The position numbers were made by a program, and so were the translations under genes. Of a stretch of 64,000 bases of DNA, positions 1 to 10,625 are shown piece after piece. The DNA comes from Zygnema cylindricum (Eukaryota > Streptophyta > Zygnematophyceae > Zygnematales > Zygnemataceae). The DNA lies in assembly GCA_037447655.1 (NCBI GenBank), contig JBBHKE010002612.1, positions 149,445 through 213,444 of the forward strand, given 5' to 3'. The notes beneath the pieces were generated by a model that saw nothing but the letters and a program-made list of their open reading frames with translations, was not told the origin of the DNA and searched no databases. Position 1 is the first letter of the stretch. Each line of letters starts with the position of its first letter.

Positions 1-1157
1 AGGTGTATATGAAAGTGCCATATGGGGTGACATCAAAACCTGGTCAGCCGTGGTGACCACAGAAGTGGCTGTATAGACTTAAATAGACAATGGGGACTTG
101 GTACTTGTGGTTACATAAAGCTTTAATCTTTTTCGGGTTAGTACGGATAATTTTTCCGTTCAAATGTATGCATGAAAGGTAAAGGAGAAGATTAAATTAT
201 CTTCTCTGTGTAGGTGAAGGTGGACCACTTTATTGTGGTGTTTTACAGTTTGGACCGAATGAAAGAATTATAGATATACTTGGATATGCGCTTAAAGGTG
301 GCAGATATGGATGTGATGAGGTATTATTTGAGGATTGAAGTAATCCATGATCATTTGGAAATCAACAAATAAAACTAAAAATAGTATTGTAAGGAGATAT
401 TGGCACGGTTGTCTATGATGGATGTGAACCACTTTTGACGCCTTTGGATCCAATAGAGCAGTATTGCAAGTTTGAGAAGATGAAAACAATAGACGTCCCG
501 TATGCGGGGAATATCGGTTGTCGATGTCTTGTTTAGGAAGGTGATAAGTTGCTTCATATACTTGAGTGTCAGGTTTAGGCCAGACATTTTTGTTGCACTT
601 TCGAACTTCAACAGATGTTGTTAGAAGAAGATTCATTATGAAGCCGTGAAATGGATTATAAGATATCTAGTTTGTAACTTAGGTTTGGGATTAGGGTTTA
701 AGTTTGGTCGAATTTTTGAATGTCATGGGTATTATGATATGGATTGGGGCGAAAACTTTGATTCCGGAAAGTGTACATCCGTTAATGCTTTTGTTTTTAT
801 CAGAGAGACTTTGTGAATTTTTTGACCTTAGACAACAGTGCCGTTGATTTCGACGGAGGTCGAGTACATCACCTTGCGTCATGGTGCGAATGCTTCAGTT
901 TGGGTGAAGGAAAATGTTGAGGGAATTAAGCATTTTAGTTGGATGTGTGAAGATTTATTTTGACAGTTATGGCTTTCATTAATAATCCCGTGTTTCATAA
1001 GCGTTCAAAACACACCCGGATTCAGTGGCACTTACTCAAGGATTTATTGATCGCTAATGAATTGGAGTTTAGTTATGTACCTGTACTTGAGGAAGTTTCG
1101 GATATGTTGGCGAAGTCTACAATATATAATGTATATGTAAAGTTAGGTCTTTTATGA
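1..1157 (+). pseudogene. pol: Copia relic 1: reverse transcriptase to RNase H remnant
   Basis: Decayed Ty1/copia pol 3' half, entering from the left edge. Read with frame changes, it shows a VYM-K-P-type RT motif (position 3), an LRY-x-LG-type block near 320-360, a R-P-D-I motif around 570-590 (the copia TRPDI motif), a KWIIRYL block (650-672), a D-x-D-W RNase H motif (about 740), and a final block at 960-1157 with NPVFHKRSKHT and D-M-L-A-K (normally D-x-L-T-K), the usual copia C-terminus. Frameshifts and stops occur throughout, so it cannot be functional. The order RT then RNase H at the end of pol is copia-type. Seen in sequence: the motifs. Inferred: a single insertion whose 5' half lies outside the window. 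Confidence 0.8.
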
Positions 1158-1659
1158 CAAATGTAAGGATTCCCACGGTAAGAGGGGAATGTACAGATGC
1201 ATTGTGCAAAGAGATGTATTGGCCTTGTATTTATTAGTATGTTATTGTTTAGTTATTATGCACAGTTGGGCAGTCGTGTGCGAGTGACCTGGTACCATTT
1301 GTCTGGTCTAGTGCACATTATGTTTCGTTGAAATATGTCTTGGTAGACGTTGACGTATTTTTCCCCTATTTTTTGCTCGGCGTTTTTGTCTCTTATGAGT
1401 AGCGGAGAACGGCAGTTATCCTTTTGAAAATAAATTTTGAAAATTAGGCAGTGAGTAATGAGTCTGTGTGATGAGAATCATTTCAAGGAAGGAATTTGTA
1501 AGAGTGAGTAAGAAAAGACTTCGGTTTGGGCCGACCTCTTTCAATTATGGTGAATGTTTATGTGGGTGGTTTTGTGCTTCCGTTTGTGTGTCTTTTATCG
1601 TCACACACTCTACATTGTGTGATGAATCCTAGAATCTCTTAGGCTAAGTGACTTTATGG
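1158..1659 (+). repeat. Possible 3' LTR remnant of copia relic 1
   Basis: A purine run (AAGAGGGGAATG, about 1181-1192) follows the pol relic at the place where a polypurine tract and 3' LTR would start. No second LTR copy is in the window and the outer end cannot be fixed, so this rests on position alone. No coding signal seen. Confidence 0.3.
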
Positions 1660-2500
1660 TTTAAACATTTTTCGAGTTATAATATTTTCATGGTCTTCAG
1701 GTTTTAAAAGATTTTAGGATTTTTATGTCTGTCGATTTTTAGGGATTAAGGCTGTAGGTATTTTTAGGGTGTTAGGGTTCTTAGAGATTTTCTCAAGTAT
1801 CAGCATCCTGTGTAGTTTTATGTGTCTTTATGGTTTGAAAGACTTGAAGGTTCTTTAAAGTCTTAAAGGTTTCTAATTCCTTCATTGTTTTTACGGTTTT
1901 TACGGTTTTTATGGTTTTTTGGATTTATTTCCAAGGTTTTAACGTATTTAGAATTTTCAGGGTTCTCAATGTTTTTAGAGTTTTAAGGATTATTAGACTT
2001 TTTAAGGCTTTGAGGGTTTTATAGTCTTTATGCTTTTTAGGGTTTCTCAAGGTATTTTGGTTTTTATTGTTTTAATTAAACGTTTTTTAGGGTAATTTGG
2101 TATTGATGGATTTCAAGGTATTTCAGATATTCAGATATTTAGATATTTCAGATATATAGGGTTTTTAGGTTTATTTGGGTTTTATTGTTTTTTGAGATCT
2201 ATTGTTATAAGTGTTTAAAAGGTTAAAGCCTTTTGGCTTTTCGTTTTTCTTAGGGTACTTAGGGTTTTTAGGGGTGTTTGTTATATGATTTTATTGAGTT
2301 TACGGTTTTAAAGGCATCTCGAGTTTTTATGATTTTTAGCGATTTATGCGTTTTAGGGTTTCCTCGGTTTTTGGGGTTAAAAGGTTTTTAGAATTTTTAC
2401 GTTTTTATGAATTTTGGGGTTTTCAATTTTTTTGGTTTGTAGGTCTTTTGGGGTTTTTAAGGTTTCTTGGATTTTTAGAGTTTTTAGGGGGCGAGAAAAA
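1660..2500 (+). repeat. Degenerate telomere-like T-rich tract (TTTAGGG-type words)
   Basis: About 840 bp of T-rich sequence made of variants of TTTTTAGGG and GGTTTTTA. Roughly eight exact TTTAGGG words occur (for example near 1737, 1760, 2035, 2085 and 2350) among many one-base variants. The word is the plant telomere unit, but phasing is poor and lengths vary, so this is an old interstitial tract or a G/T-biased minisatellite, not a chromosome end. No ORF of note. Confidence 0.55.
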
Positions 2501-2557
2501 TGAAAGGAGTTAGATAACCGTCCTTTAGTAGGGGGGTGCAGTTATATTGACATCATG

Positions 2558-2620
2558 GGATTATACGGCAACATTGCACCGGAGATTGGCAACCTCACAC
2601 GATTGACATCTTTGTACGTG
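2558..2620 (+). pseudogene. LRR fragment, receptor-kinase type
   Basis: Translation from 2558 reads GLYGNIAPEIGNLTRLTSLY, which fits the plant extracellular leucine-rich-repeat consensus LxGxIPxxIGNLxxLxxL found in LRR receptor-like kinases and proteins. Only about one repeat (21 residues) is recognisable; flanks are AT-rich and non-coding. It is best read as a scrap of an LRR gene rather than an exon. Confidence 0.5.
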
Positions 2621-3062
2621 ACCATTAGGATAAACGATGCATGCTAAAAACTCTTAATGGAATGAAATTAGTGAAATATATCAATACGTTAGAGATTTTT
2701 CATTTCTTTATCATTTTATTATTTCTTTTGGTGTGTTTTTCTTTAAGGGTGGGGGGGAGCAAGGGCGCTCACGAGGATATGCAAGGAAAAGCAGTTTCTA
2801 TAGATGTTGTGTGTGCAAAGTTCCAACCTATCAAATACAACAAAATTCTGTTAAATTTAGTGCTCGTCATTTTTTAAAACTGTGATGGTAGATAAAAACT
2901 CACTATATGTATTTAGTTTTAATTTAAATTCATTTTATTTTTAATGTCTAACTTGCACTGCGTATCAAATAGGAGACACTTTTAAGGGTTGGTGGTTGAC
3001 AGTTTGAATGCTTGGTGGTTGTGGGGTGTGCATGTTCGTGTCACAGATCTCTGTTTAACACC

Positions 3063-3119
3063 CAATTGAGTGGAAACTTTCCATCGTACATCGGTCAACT
3101 GACATCTTTATATTTGTTG
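3063..3119 (+). pseudogene. Second LRR fragment
   Basis: Reads QLSGNFPSYIGQLTSLYLL, again the plant LRR pattern (L-S-G-x-F-P-S-x-I-G-x-L-x-x-L). It lies about 440 bp downstream of the first LRR fragment on the same strand, so both may come from one decayed LRR gene interrupted by non-coding DNA. No kinase domain or signal peptide is visible nearby. Confidence 0.45.
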
Positions 3120-3821
3120 TAAGACACATGACGCTATGGCTATGTTAGGCATTAGAAGTGTGTTGGAGTGTTCATGGTTTTTTCAATCATTTGGAAAGAA
3201 ACATCTTTTATGAAGCAAAGGGGGAAATAGTTAATGATAACCATATGCTATTAAAAGAATAATTTACTGAAATCTTATTCATAATATTTAATAGAATAAA
3301 CAATAATGAAAATAAACGATAATAATAATAAGTTATAGAAATCGAGGCCATAAACCGTCAAACTAGATTTGCATTTAATGTAGCTTTGTTAACCCGTGCT
3401 ATGTGTTTAACAATGGAAATCGTCATGGTGGCATTACGTCACTCGACCACATTCGAATAGGCCATTTTTGCAAAGCATTTCTATGGAGTACAAAGACAAT
3501 ACATAGAGGATAACATCTGTTTTTCAGCATGCAGTTTTTAGCAAATGAAGTAAAAATCAACTCTAATAAAAAATTAGATTGTTCCAACATTTGAAATTTC
3601 TAGATTTGGTTCACATAGGCTTTCACCTTGTGGGTCTTTGACTATAAAGTGTTACAAAACCCGATCCAAAAAACAAAATTTGTACTTGCTACACTAGATC
3701 TTTTATTTGTTATCTTATCCATATCCATTTTTTGTTAATCTATCCTTTTGTGACTAACTCTAGTAGGTCACCAAAACTATCTAGCCTTAGTCTACAGATT
3801 CGTGGCTGTCGCTCAAATGGT
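3120..3821. other. AT-rich interval, no gene seen
   Basis: No supported ORF. It precedes the gag remnant of copia relic 2 and could contain that element's 5' LTR, but no matching 3' LTR copy was found to prove it. Confidence 0.4.
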
Positions 3822-4150
3822 AGACTCAAGAATTAAGGTTACGGGCTCACCGAGATAAACTCAAAGGAGAAAATTACCCTTTGTAAAGGTATAGAGCTGA
3901 GGCTATCCTTAAAGAGAGAAAATGTATTAGAAGTATTACTGGCAGCGAGAAAATTCTTGTCCCTACGGATCCAAATTCAATAAAAGATGACGAGAAAGAC
4001 AAAATAGAAGAGTGAGACATCAAGGAAGTGAGAGCAAGATTTCTCCTTATTCGAGAACTTGCGGTTAATCAACTAAGAAACAACGTTGGTAGATTTAAAA
4101 TCTCATTTCAGATGTGGGCTGAACCAAAACAATTCACAAGTTATCCCAAA
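3822..4150 (+). pseudogene. gag: Copia relic 2: gag remnant
   Basis: Starts at an ATG (3821-3823) giving MVDSRIKV, then after a frame change reads GENYPL-stop-RYRAEAILKERK, matching the copia gag start (N-Y-P-L-W-K/R-F/Y-R-M-E-A-I-L). The stop sits where a tryptophan is expected. Continues as a charged helix (DIKEVRARFLLIREL, 4018-4060). This is the N-terminal gag/UBN2-like region of a plus-strand copia copy whose protease, integrase and RT follow. Two stops and a frameshift make it a pseudogene. Confidence 0.65.
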
Positions 4151-4639
4151 GGAACGCACGCATCAAACTCGGAAGAATCAAATAATTTTGTTTTACCAAG
4201 AAGGGACGTCTGTAGAGGTTTACACCTCTATGCACTCCAGCCTACTAGCCAAGATCGACGGTGTTGACTTCATACTTCCATTGGATACAAAATTTACAAT
4301 GCTTTTCCTCTCCCTCTTTGTAGAGTACAAACCCATTCTTACCTGCCTCGATCAAAAATGCAAAAATGTATCTTAACTTAGGATTGGAGGCCCAGTATCA
4401 CCATGTTGTTTAAAAACTGATTCAAAACAAGAATAATGTCCCTCGGAGAAGCAAAATTAAAAGAATCGGCATTGTCATCTACGACCAAATAATAAATAAA
4501 GATTAAGGTGTAAGAATCTTCGGGATGTTATCGGAATACGTGGTAAGAAATAATTCTATTATGGGAAATGAACAAAATACGCTTCGGTCAACGAGCAAGG
4601 CAGGGTAAAAATAACATAATAAAAAAAGAGGAAAGGAAA

Positions 4640-5154
4640 AATGAAAGAATTTGGATGCTCACAAGCAATTATGTTGTCATCGATGAAAGTCAATTCCATT
4701 GACTGGTTGATTGAAACATGCGCCTCAAAACATACGTGACTTGAGAGGGAGTGATTCACAAATCTTTTCCCAATCTCCCCAAGCAGAATCTTCATGGGCG
4801 ACAAGTACTCCCTACGCCCCAAGAAAAAGTGACATTGATGTAGAGGTGTTAGTTGATGGGAAGCTCGCCTTAAGGAAAATCAAACAAGCACTTTTTATTT
4901 TCGAATTCAAACGCACCCAATACTTGGTCATCCAAGCTGAGGACACCGAAATTTTGATGGTATTGAAGAAGGTCGAAAAAATTCAGCTGACAAAAGACTG
5001 CGTCACACCTGTAGAAGGGGAAAGGATGGCTGATCGTACTTACCTCTTGCAGTGCAGCCCAAAGCTGAGACCCATGGCAGTAGTTGCAAATATTAATCCA
5101 TCCACGAGAGAAAGTGGGAAACGAACAACATGCATAACCAAGCATCAGAGTTAA
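4640..5154 (+). pseudogene. pol: Copia relic 2: protease and pre-integrase remnant
   Basis: Around 4690-4740 the translation D-W-L-I-E-T-C-A-S-K-H-T aligns with the copia protease active-site region W-I-L-D-S-G-A-S-x-H-M; the catalytic DSG has become ETC. After a frameshift the segment 4800-5060 carries the protease C-terminal part (EVLVDGK, KIKQALFI) and a YLLQC motif (5041-5055) like the end of the copia pre-integrase domain. It lies downstream of the gag remnant on the same strand. The family is clear from motif order; function is lost. Confidence 0.65.
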
Positions 5155-5399
5155 GAAAAATTCAATCACATTGGCGTATCAATCAAAGACCGAGATTAAC
5201 GTGAACATGCCTATAGACAAGTGAATCTGGTGGCATCACAGAGACGACCATCTCCACACAAATGACATTTGGAGGATGTGTAAGATAATCTCGCCTATGA
5301 ACTAGACCTTACGCACGTAAAAGATCCACAATGTCTATGCTATGGATGCGAGATGTAGAAGGCTCACTAGAAACGTCTAACTTAATCAAGAAGAATATG

Positions 5400-6360
5400 C
5401 GCGAGCAGATCCCTTGAGATCTTACATTTAGACATATGGGGTGGTTATCGAGTGGCCTCATAGAGTGGAAAAGAGTACATGGTGACATTGATTGATGAGT
5501 CCACGAATGAATCACATCTATCTGTTACGTTAAGTGAGTAAGGTTTTTACACACTACAATTTTGTTAAAACAGCTGCCGAAAAGTAACACACACGCCTTA
5601 GAAGTGATAACATAGGGGAGTACCTTTGGTTTGAGTACAACCAATTTTTTGCGGTAGATTAGATCAAGCACCAAGTGTCGGCCTCAAATACGCCCAAACA
5701 AAATGGAGGCGCGGAAAAGGTTAATCAGACTCTCAACAAGACGACAAAAAGTATGGTGTCGTCAATGAGACAAGCCCACAGTTTTGGGGGGAAGCCCTCA
5801 ATTCCAGGGTTTACCTACACAATCGTTGTTCAACAAAAGCGTAAGAGAGCTTCACACCATATGAGAGGTGGAACGGACACAAACCTGATATATTGCGTGT
5901 TAAAGTGTTTGAAAGTATAGCCTACGTGTATGACAGCAACAATAAAGGTAGCAAGCTGGCACCAAGGGCAAAATAGGGGACAATTCGTTGTTACATGAAA
6001 GATTGCAAATCTAATCTTTTGTTCAACCACGTGACTAATACCAGTCCCACAAACACTACCGTCAAATTCGTTAAACAAACACACAACGGAAGCAGTGGGA
6101 GTATAAAGACCAAGGAGGGGAACTGAAACATGTTTGATGAGTGGACCGCCAATGAGCAGGCATTACAAACCACCAAAGACACTCATCCTCCCCCACGAAC
6201 TAGACCATTTGAGCCCGACAAAGAAAAGGAGAGCGAGGCACACCAACTCTTAAAACGACTTTTGTGTAACAAGGAGGGGAGAAGTCAATTTCGATTGACA
6301 AGGACACCGACCCACAAATTCAGAACAGCTAGATCAAGAGAAGAAAATCTTTCAAACAGA
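5400..6360 (+). pseudogene. pol: Copia relic 2: integrase and inter-domain remnant
   Basis: EILHLDIWGG (from 5416) corresponds to the first catalytic Asp region of copia integrase, followed by KEYMVTLIDEST. A Q-N/K-x-G-x-x-E-K-V-N-Q-T block (about 5695-5735) matches the third catalytic residue region, and Y-E-R-W-N-G-H-K-P-D at about 5855-5890 the conserved integrase C-terminal motif; A-Y-V-Y-D and KLAPRAK follow. Downstream to 6360 is the charged linker before RT. Many stops and frameshifts. Confidence 0.7.
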
Positions 6361-6639
6361 TAAAAAACCGCAACAAAAATGCAAAATTCGAATTCACTTT
6401 TCCCCAAGAAAGACAAAAAAGCAAAGAAATGACAACTTAATGCTAAGGAGTTAGGAAAGAGGGTCGAAATCGAAGGCCACGGTACAAATTCGAAGAGTGG
6501 CTTAAACCAAGCAAACTGGCAAATAGAAAGGGTGTTAGAATGGCGCACATTGAAACACCCACATATTTCCTGTCCCGTGACGACAACGATAAGTGGATAG
6601 ATGCAAATGAAAAATTGACACCAATACTAGACATATACA

Positions 6640-6784
6640 CTTGAACACTTGCTAGAAGGGAGGAAAGCCATCAATAACAAATAGAAACTACAAATGAAGA
6701 AGAATTAAGGTGGTAACATTGAACGTTACAAAGCAAGGTAGTTGTAGAAGGCTTCACACAAAAGTGTGGGATAGATTATGGCAA
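6640..6784 (+). pseudogene. pol: Copia relic 2: start of reverse transcriptase
   Basis: EGRKAINNK (about 6650) and NIERYKA plus VVEGFTQKCGIDYG (6713-6784) match the copia RT entry (GRKAIGSKW...RYKARLVAKGFTQKEGIDY). The reading stops abruptly after G-I-D-Y at 6784, where foreign GC-rich DNA begins. The next RT block, T-F-A-P-V-V-K-F, appears only from about 7394, so the coding region was split by an insertion. Confidence 0.75.
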
Positions 6785-7385
6785 CAGGGCCAAGCGCCGG
6801 TGAGATGCCGGAGGAGTGTGGGTGCCCTCGGTGCAAGTTCGGCTCCGGGGGAGCGTCGGCGCCGGGGAAGGGCGGGGACGAGGGGGTGTGGGCGTCGGTT
6901 CGGCGCTGAGAGCCTCATCGGTGTCAAATGTGCCTAGAATCTTCTAAAAGCTTTGTGTGAGATATTTAGCGGCCTAGATGGCCTTAGGAGGATTCTACAG
7001 ATGGTAAAATCATGTAAATTCTTAGTAAAACCCTCCAAAATGCTCATGCATTTTTGAATATAGTTTAGGACTTAGACTACATTCAGAGAAAGGGACATAT
7101 CTGGAATATTTTCGTGATAGTTTTAGAAGAAACCAAGATATGCTAGTGGATGTACATATATAAGATAAACCTTTCATGTAGGGAACACTAGTCTATGCCC
7201 ACAAGCTACATTGCTAGTACCACCTTTGTACTACTTTTGTGCTCGTACGCTAATAAATAATTCTTTTTGCTACATTGTTGGAATTTCTTTTTAGTGCCTT
7301 AGAGATTACCTTGTAAAAGCTTTGTGAGGGGAGAGGAGTGAGTGTGAGCTTCTTTTCTTACAACGTGATACCTATTACATTTACT
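6785..7385. mobile_element. ~600-bp insertion splitting copia relic 2 RT, LTR-like
   Basis: Bounded by the two halves of a copia RT, so it inserted after relic 2. It starts very GC-rich (6785-6935), then becomes AT-rich with a TATATAA-like box (about 7154), an AATAAA signal (7253) and a final purine-rich stretch. TATA plus polyadenylation signal resembles an LTR promoter/terminator region, but no clean terminal TG/CA pair or target duplication could be read, so the class is open. Confidence 0.45.
6805..6909 (+). CDS. Short GC-rich ORF with CxCxxC motif, possible captured gene fragment
   Basis: 34-codon ORF beginning MPEECGCPRCKFGSGG and ending WASVRR before TGA. The sequence is strikingly GC-rich (over 65% by eye) against an AT-rich surrounding, and the codon pattern (mostly G/C third positions) resembles a host exon. 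The C-G-C-P-R-C cluster could bind metal, but the peptide is too short to classify. It sits within the insertion in copia relic 2, so it may have been carried there by a mobile element. Product unknown. Confidence 0.3.
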   Translation: MPEECGCPRCKFGSGGASAPGKGGDEGVWASVRR

Positions 7386-8090
7386 AAAAAACGTTTGCAC
7401 CGGTTGTCAAGTTCAACTTGGTAAGGACGCCCTCGTTATAACCGCAACTTTTGACCTTGAGATCTAACAAATAGATATCAAGGAAGCTTTCTTACACGGC
7501 AAAGTAGAAAAATAGTTGTACATGAAATAGCCCGAAGGCTTTGTCGGCGCAACAAATTTTGAGAAAAGTGTGCAAGGTGCCACTGGCTCTTCATGGCCTG
7601 AGATAGTCACCACGCTAGTGGAAACCTCAATGACCACCTGATAATTTAAGGATTTATTAAGTTAAAATCTAATCATTTGGTTTGTTTCAACAAGACACTA
7701 CGAGTCATCACAGGTGTCTACGTCGACGACAGTTTCATCATCGGGAAAACAAAAGTTTGATAAAGTTAAAGCAATGTTATATATGAAATTTGATGTAATA
7801 TTCGAAGGATCTCGTATACATTTGGTCTTGAGGTGATTTGTGATAGACTGAACAAAGTGATTTTACTCAAACATTGGAAGTACATAGAGGAGTTGTTCAC
7901 CATATTCTGAATGGAGGATTAAAAAAAAAAAACCACACCACTGGAATTTGGTGTGAAGTTTATTGAGGTGATCGAAAATCTTAAGCAATCCTATCGAATC
8001 GCCATATTGCAAAGTCGTGGGAGTACTCATTTATGAAACGAACTATACACGGCCGGACATTTGGGTTACAGTTGGAGTAATCAAATTGCT
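7386..8090 (+). pseudogene. pol: Copia relic 2: reverse transcriptase continued
   Basis: Resumes with T-F-A-P-V-V-K-F (7394-7420), then DIKEAFLHGKVEK and a YMK-stop-PEGFVG block (about 7475-7545), a degenerate VDD region (about 7720), and ETNYTRPDIWVTVGV (8035-8080), the copia TRPDI motif. Breaks off shortly after, before RNase H. Together with 3822-6784 it gives a complete gag-protease-integrase-RT order for one plus-strand copia copy, all inactivated. Confidence 0.75.
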
Positions 8091-8108
8091 CAAGAGATGA
8101 GACTGACT

Positions 8109-8620
8109 TTAGTCATAATCGTATTGTGTGAGAGCACCAACAATGGAGCGGTTAGTGGCATAAAAGGTAACAGAGAGAACAATACTAATGGTAAAGATTA
8201 ATGTAGCATTTGTATCGAAAGGAGCCGAGCTCGAAGAGCAATCAACCATGTCAAAGCGGTCTAAAAGATTAGAGATGAAGGTTTCTTGAGGGAGATTAGA
8301 CGTTTTGGCAGCGCAATTCCAAACGACTTGAATGCCCAATAATAGGTCGGGTCACCAATGTCAATCGTATGGTAGTGTGACCGTAAAGTACTGTTTTGAA
8401 CGTGAAATATTTTGGGGGGGGGGAGGAAAACAAGAATAAGGTTATAAAAAAAGGTGGCAAAATTGACCAAAGAAGCTTTAAAGCCATGAACATAAACGCT
8501 AAAGCTGGTATCTATTCGATCGAATCCTTCTTTCCTCATAGTATTAGTAATCATGTGATTACACACATGTGGAGATTATTTGAAGCCATAGATAGTTATA
8601 ACAAGGTGATTGTTTGGTCT
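8109..8620 (-). pseudogene. pol: Copia relic 3: reverse transcriptase fragment
   Basis: Minus-strand translation runs from a YGFK motif (about 8590) through GFDRIDTSFSVYVHG to FISNLLDRFDMVDC and RSIVGAL (8160-8130), which line up with copia RT (YGLKQ..., SLYVH..., ISDLLKRFDM, YRSIVGAL). The YVDD catalytic segment is degraded. It converges tail to tail on relic 2, and both stop in the same part of pol, a few bases apart. Fragment only. Confidence 0.65.
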
Positions 8621-8810
8621 ATAAATTTTGTGAATTTGATCAAGTATAGTAGTTGTTTAGGGCGTGTTTTTTTCCTGTGTTGAACTGTTCACATGCCATC
8701 TAAGTTTCGTGTGTGTTTGGAGTATTGTTTGTGTACAAAGTTATGAACAAAATTTGTATAGGATTGTGTATGTGTGTTGCCTCTTTGTGGAATGTAGTGT
8801 TTTGTACGTT

Positions 8811-10005
8811 TGTTAGTCTCTAGAACGTTTTGTCATGTAAGGTTCTAGAGTTTGTTGAGAGTGATAAGAAACGCAAGTGAGAAAATTGTGGGGCTTTCAT
8901 ACAAGTGTGTTTTTTTTGGAGGGGAAAATAAGAGGAATACTCCCTCACCGTCTGGATTAACAATTCGAGAAGTATCGTCAAACGAAACGAGTGAAAAGAC
9001 TTCAATTTTGGAGGAGGAACCGCACCGTTGTCCGAGCACTCACTTTTTGTTGATAATTTTGAGGTCGACATATCAGGTGTTAAATGTTCCAGTTTTGATG
9101 CAGGACTGAATAAAGAAAATTTCAATATTGCTGAGAGTATAAAAGACAGAGGGAAAAGAAAGCTTAAATGAAAAAAAATCACTGAAGAGATGGCACTTTT
9201 AGTTCTACTTAGTTAAAGCAGTAGTTCTACAAGTTGAAAAGGGGATAATAAGTCTAGGAAAGAAAAGAAGAGAAAAGGAAAGAAGGAAGTAGACGATGAC
9301 TTTGATAGTGAGTTTGACAATGAGGATGACTTTCCGAATGGCATCAAACCCTAAAAAATTGGGTTTATGTATGTTACGCCGACGAATCACATTAGAATAA
9401 GTCTGATTTTAAAGAAGTTGCTGAAGGTAATGCACGGGGAAGAAAAAAAGCTTAAAAATCGTAAGGCTTGAATATTGTGGTACTTGGAAGATATGGTACC
9501 ACCACTAGAATAACAGAGATATACTTCTGCTCACGACCATTTTTTTAACCATGTCGGCTCAAGTGTGCTACAAAGCCTTAGATAATGAATTTGAAAAAGG
9601 GGTTAATCATGTAATAAAGGGTCTGATCAAGTTAAAAAGTAATGAAGTTATAGCCGATGGGGTGAAAAAGACCTATTTACTAGTAAAGCACCTAATTAGT
9701 CTTGGTATGTTCAGCCAGATTATAACAAATTGCATGTGTTTGCGAATGTTATATCAAAAGTTTGCTCTTCTAGTGACATTATTCAGTTTAAGAGAAAAGA
9801 AACTTTGAGTATGCAATCAATCACTTAAACACAATTAAAATTCAACGGAAGATATTAGTAGATGGTCAAGCAACATACAAAATCTGACTGTAAACACACA
9901 TAAAACCATGGAGCTAAACTTATTCCGAGGGAGAGGAGGTGATAAAAGGAATCCAAAAGGTAGAGGTAGTAGAGGGGTCACACAAGTACATCTCGGGGTC
10001 ATTCA
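8811..10005 (+). repeat. Long direct repeat, copy A (1195 bp)
   Basis: Nearly identical to 10626-11820 at an offset of 1815 bp; by eye only a handful of differences (for example at 8835, 9866, 9930, 9936 and 9987). It begins TGTTAG and ends TCA, so it can look like an LTR, but no matching 5-bp flanks (ACGTT left of A, AACTC right of B) and no primer-binding site follow it. The RG-rich coding stretch at its 3' end continues into the zinc-knuckle-like sequence after copy A, so a partial tandem duplication of an internal retroelement segment fits better. Confidence 0.85.
9240..9808 (+). pseudogene. Unrecognised gag-like remnant in repeat copy A
   Basis: A lysine-rich stretch (KEKKRKGKKE) followed by an acidic one (DDDFDSEFDNEDDF) at 9255-9330, then after stops an 85-codon ORF at 9551-9808 (MSAQVCYKALDNEFEKGVNH...). 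Charge pattern, and the RG-rich segment and zinc-knuckle-like sequence downstream, suggest a retroelement gag region. I do not recognise the family. The same sequence recurs in copy B. Confidence 0.35.
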
Positions 10006-10558
10006 AATTGTAGCTCCTAGTTTGTGCCATGCTATAAGTATCAGAAAACATGTCACGTTGTAGTTAACTCTCTTAACATGGATAAACAATGTCACATCTG
10101 CCGCCGTTGGAGACATAAACATTCATTGCTTCGACCGATTTAAAGGTCGTTCCAGCTACGACATGGAGAGAGGACCTACCAAAGGTGATCGAGGTTGAGG
10201 TAGACGAGAAGAAGGATGTGGACATTACCATGGCAGTGGACAAAACTGCACATAATTTGGTGATAGTTCTGATGACAGTTTTCATAATTTTCCAGTTTCA
10301 TTACATATTTTTGTGAGTATTGTTGGTGTTCAGGTTAGGGCAAAAGGTCGAATGATTAATACAGGTGTAGTGCACCGTGTGTGCATGGATAAGAGTACAT
10401 TTGTTGATGTAAGGAAGCTGACTGTCCCTAAAAAAGTTATAGTAGTAAGTAAACTTGTCTTTTCACATGATATTGTTGGCATAACCAAATTAGATTCACC
10501 ATTTGATAATGAATTTTTTAATGCAAGGTTTTTAGAGCCTTGTTCAGGACGAAATTAG
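9900..10558 (+). pseudogene. RG-rich, zinc-knuckle-like and protease-like retroelement remnant
   Basis: An RG-rich stretch (R-G-R-G-G-D-K-R-N-P-K-G-R-G, about 9928-9975) leads to a cysteine/histidine cluster C-Y-K-Y-Q-K-T-C-H ... C-H-I-C (10028-10105) resembling a decayed pair of CCHC knuckles. Then 10310-10558 reads as one ORF (SIVGVQVRAKGRMINTGVV... to CSGRN) whose I-N-T-G-V-V segment could be a worn aspartic-protease site. Order gag-knuckle-protease fits a retroelement, but the superfamily cannot be named. Only one copy exists because the duplicated unit ends at 10005. Confidence 0.35.
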
Positions 10559-10625
10559 AGTCACAAAAATGGAAGATTTGAACTTAGTGGCTTAGAACTC
10601 TTTTGGGAGGTGAGTTGTAGACGGT

